Origin: Planctomycetota bacterium
GTDB taxonomy: Bacteria > Planctomycetota > UBA11346
Reading direction: 5' to 3'
Length of the DNA stretch: 7,174 nucleotides
NCBI GenBank assembly: GCA_013821615.1
Contig: JACDGQ010000157.1
Span: 1 to 7,174, forward strand
This document shows positions 5,744 to 7,174 of the stretch, in pieces. Both the position numbers and the translations under genes were made by a program. The notes below the pieces were generated by a model that was not told the DNA's origin, made no database searches, and saw only the letters and a program-made list of their open reading frames with translations. Every line of letters begins with the position of its first letter. The stretch's first letter is position 1.

Positions 5744-7174
5744 ATGAAGAACCTGCCCATCGTCCTCGGCATCCTCGCCATCGCCACCGCCTTCCCGGCG
5801 TGGATGCGCAGCGCGCCCGTCGCGCTCGGCCCGTCCGACCTCAAGGGCCAGCTGCTGGCGCGCGGCGGCACCGAGGTCGAGCCCGCGCGCATCGCTTCGT
5901 TGCGCGTGGTCGACTGGGATGACACCGCCGGCGCCGCCAAGACCTTCGAGGTCAAGAAGGAGGGCGCGGCCTGGATCATCCCCAGCCACTTCGGCTACCC
6001 CGCCGATGGCGGCACGCGCGTCGGCAGAACCGCCGGCGGCGTGCTGGCCGTGGCGCGCGGGCGCCTGGTCACCGACCGCGCCAGCGACTACGAGGCGCTC
6101 GGGGTGATCGACCCGCTGGACGCCGCCAACCAGGACAAGAAGGGGCGCGGCAAGCGCGTCACCCTCAAGGACGCGGGCGGTGCGGTGCTGGTCGACCTGA
6201 TCGTCGGCAACGCCGCCCCTGATGGCGAGGGTGTGACCTTCGTGCGCGACGTCGAGGACACCGCGGTCTACACCGCCAAGCTCACCGCCGACCTCAGCAC
6301 CAGGTTCACCGACTGGGTCGAGACCGGCCTGCTCAAGCTGAGCAAGGACGACGTGCGCAGCGTGGTCATCTCCGACTACTCGCTGACCGAGACCCCGGAT
6401 GGCCAAGTGGGCATCGACGAGCGCGGCCAGACCGTGTTCGCGCACAAGGCCGGCGACGCCGAGTGGACCAGCGAGCAGACGCCCGCCGGCAAGCGCGTGG
6501 CCAAGGACGTCATCGAGAAGAGCGTCACCGAGGCCAGCGGTCTGACCCTGGCCGGAGTGCGGCCGTTCAATCTGAAGTGGCTGCAGGCGCGCGGCATCCT
6601 GCCGGTGCCGGATCCGGCGTGGATCGCCAAGCCGCACGCCCTGGTGCTGGCGGTGGGCAACGAGAAGTACGCGCTGTTCGGCAAGGAGGGCCGCATCGAC
6701 ATCATCGCCAAGGATGGCCTGCGCTACAGCCTGGTGTTCGGCAACCCCGCTCTGGGCGACGACGAGGACACCGACGAGGGCGCGGGCAAGAAGAAGGACG
6801 CACCTGCCAAGGATGGGAAGGACGCCAAGGACGCGGCCAAGCCCGCCGATGCGCAGAGCCGCTACATGGCGATCTTCGTGAACTACGATGCCAGCGCCGA
6901 CGAGGCCGCCGCCAAGGAGGCGGACAAGAAGGATGGCGACAAGACGAAGAAGCCGAACGGCGCGGAGCGGGCCGCGAAGGCGCAGGCGCGCTTCGGCCAG
7001 TACTTCTACGTGGTCAAGGACGAGAGCTTCAAGTCGATGCGCCCGGCGCTCGACAAGTTGTTCGAGGTCAAGCCGCCCGAGGCGCCCAAGCCGGCGGCTG
7101 ATGCCGGCAAGCCGGGCGAGTTCACGCCGGTCGTCGGCGGTCCGCCCGCGGCGGCCGTGCCGACTCCCGCGCCC
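5744..7174 (+). CDS. DUF4340-type membrane-anchored protein of the ABC operon, 3' end outside window
   Basis: The frame is open for 477 codons from ATG at 5744 to the right edge. An N-terminal hydrophobic segment, LPIVLGILAIATAFPAW (4-20), is a signal anchor or signal peptide, so the rest is probably outside the cytoplasm. The first DUF4340-like repeat shows KEGAAWIIPSHFGYPADG (72-89) and then RLVTDRASDYEALGV (107-121), the characteristic 'residue is scored, then D-Y-x-x-x-G-V/L' pattern. Later blocks (140-183, 195-265, 295-335) fit the beta-rich body, and ARFGQYFYVVKDESFKSMRP (415-434) is a typical C-terminal block. Lys/Asp/Ala-rich insertions at about 336-371 and 383-412 are unlike the folded parts. 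The Pro/Ala-rich end (443-477) suggests the stop is close beyond the window. The position after GldF-GldG matches the usual context for DUF4340 proteins; the biochemical role is unknown. Confidence 0.85.
   Translation, partial: MKNLPIVLGILAIATAFPAWMRSAPVALGPSDLKGQLLARGGTEVEPARIASLRVVDWDDTAGAAKTFEVKKEGAAWIIPSHFGYPADGGTRVGRTAGGVLAVARGRLVTDRASDYEALGVIDPLDAANQDKKGRGKRVTLKDAGGAVLVDLIVGNAAPDGEGVTFVRDVEDTAVYTAKLTADLSTRFTDWVETGLLKLSKDDVRSVVISDYSLTETPDGQVGIDERGQTVFAHKAGDAEWTSEQTPAGKRVAKDVIEKSVTEASGLTLAGVRPFNLKWLQARGILPVPDPAWIAKPHALVLAVGNEKYALFGKEGRIDIIAKDGLRYSLVFGNPALGDDEDTDEGAGKKKDAPAKDGKDAKDAAKPADAQSRYMAIFVNYDASADEAAAKEADKKDGDKTKKPNGAERAAKAQARFGQYFYVVKDESFKSMRPALDKLFEVKPPEAPKPAADAGKPGEFTPVVGGPPAAAVPTPAP

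Noticed and set aside
2515..5979. A 1154-codon open frame on the minus strand opposite the permease and ATPase genes
   Set aside because: It mirrors the codon bias of the real plus-strand genes. Its product is a low-complexity Arg/Ala/Gly/His/Leu/Gln mix with no recognisable domain, no ribosome binding site, and it crosses three well-supported genes.
6463..7101. 212-codon plus-strand frame inside the DUF4340 gene
   Set aside because: It is an Arg/Gly/Gln-rich out-of-frame reading of the DUF4340 gene, whose own frame is continuous and shows family patterns.
2180..7174. Gliding-motility machinery
   Set aside because: Only the ABC part resembles Gld proteins. No GldJ/K/L/M/N or type IX secretion gene is visible, and the ABC module is widespread in non-gliding bacteria.

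Overview
This is a very GC-rich bacterial window (roughly 70 % by eye). It holds two leftward genes, then a rightward operon of three tightly packed genes. The operon is the GldA / GldF-GldG / DUF4340 type of ABC-2 export module. In this copy the permease (GldF-like) and the periplasmic auxiliary protein (GldG-like) are fused into one 925-residue protein. From memory of the families, such fusions followed by a DUF4340 protein are common in Planctomycetota. That is my best guess for the source, but other high-GC phyla are not excluded and no rRNA or marker gene is present to settle it.

Layout. Positions 1-891 (minus strand) are the N-terminal 297 codons of a SagB/ThcOx-type nitroreductase that runs off the left edge. 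Positions 892-1318 hold no convincing gene. This gap contains a three-copy tandem repeat that abuts the start codon of the SagB gene, and an inverted copy of part of the same unit near the other end. Positions 1319-1747 (minus) encode a 142-residue protein I do not recognise with certainty; it has a weak SecB-like pattern. Positions 1748-2179 are the divergent intergenic region. It contains a long purine-rich, repeat-bearing tract and, further right, a small AT-rich palindrome that may be part of the operon promoter. Positions 2180-7174 (plus) are the ABC operon. The ATPase and the fused permease overlap by ATGA. The DUF4340 gene starts 16 bases after the permease stop and is still open at the right edge.

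How the genes fit together. The ATPase should power the fused membrane protein. The GldG part and the membrane-anchored DUF4340 protein probably act on the outer face of the cytoplasmic membrane. The substrate is unknown. Gliding motility cannot be inferred from these genes alone, because this module occurs in many non-gliding bacteria. The SagB-like oxidoreductase and the 142-residue protein are transcribed away from the operon, and nothing in the window ties them to it. I found no RNA gene, CRISPR array, transposase or clear rho-independent terminator. I see no convincing new multi-gene system; the least explained items are the repeat structure at 890-1297 and the 142-residue protein.
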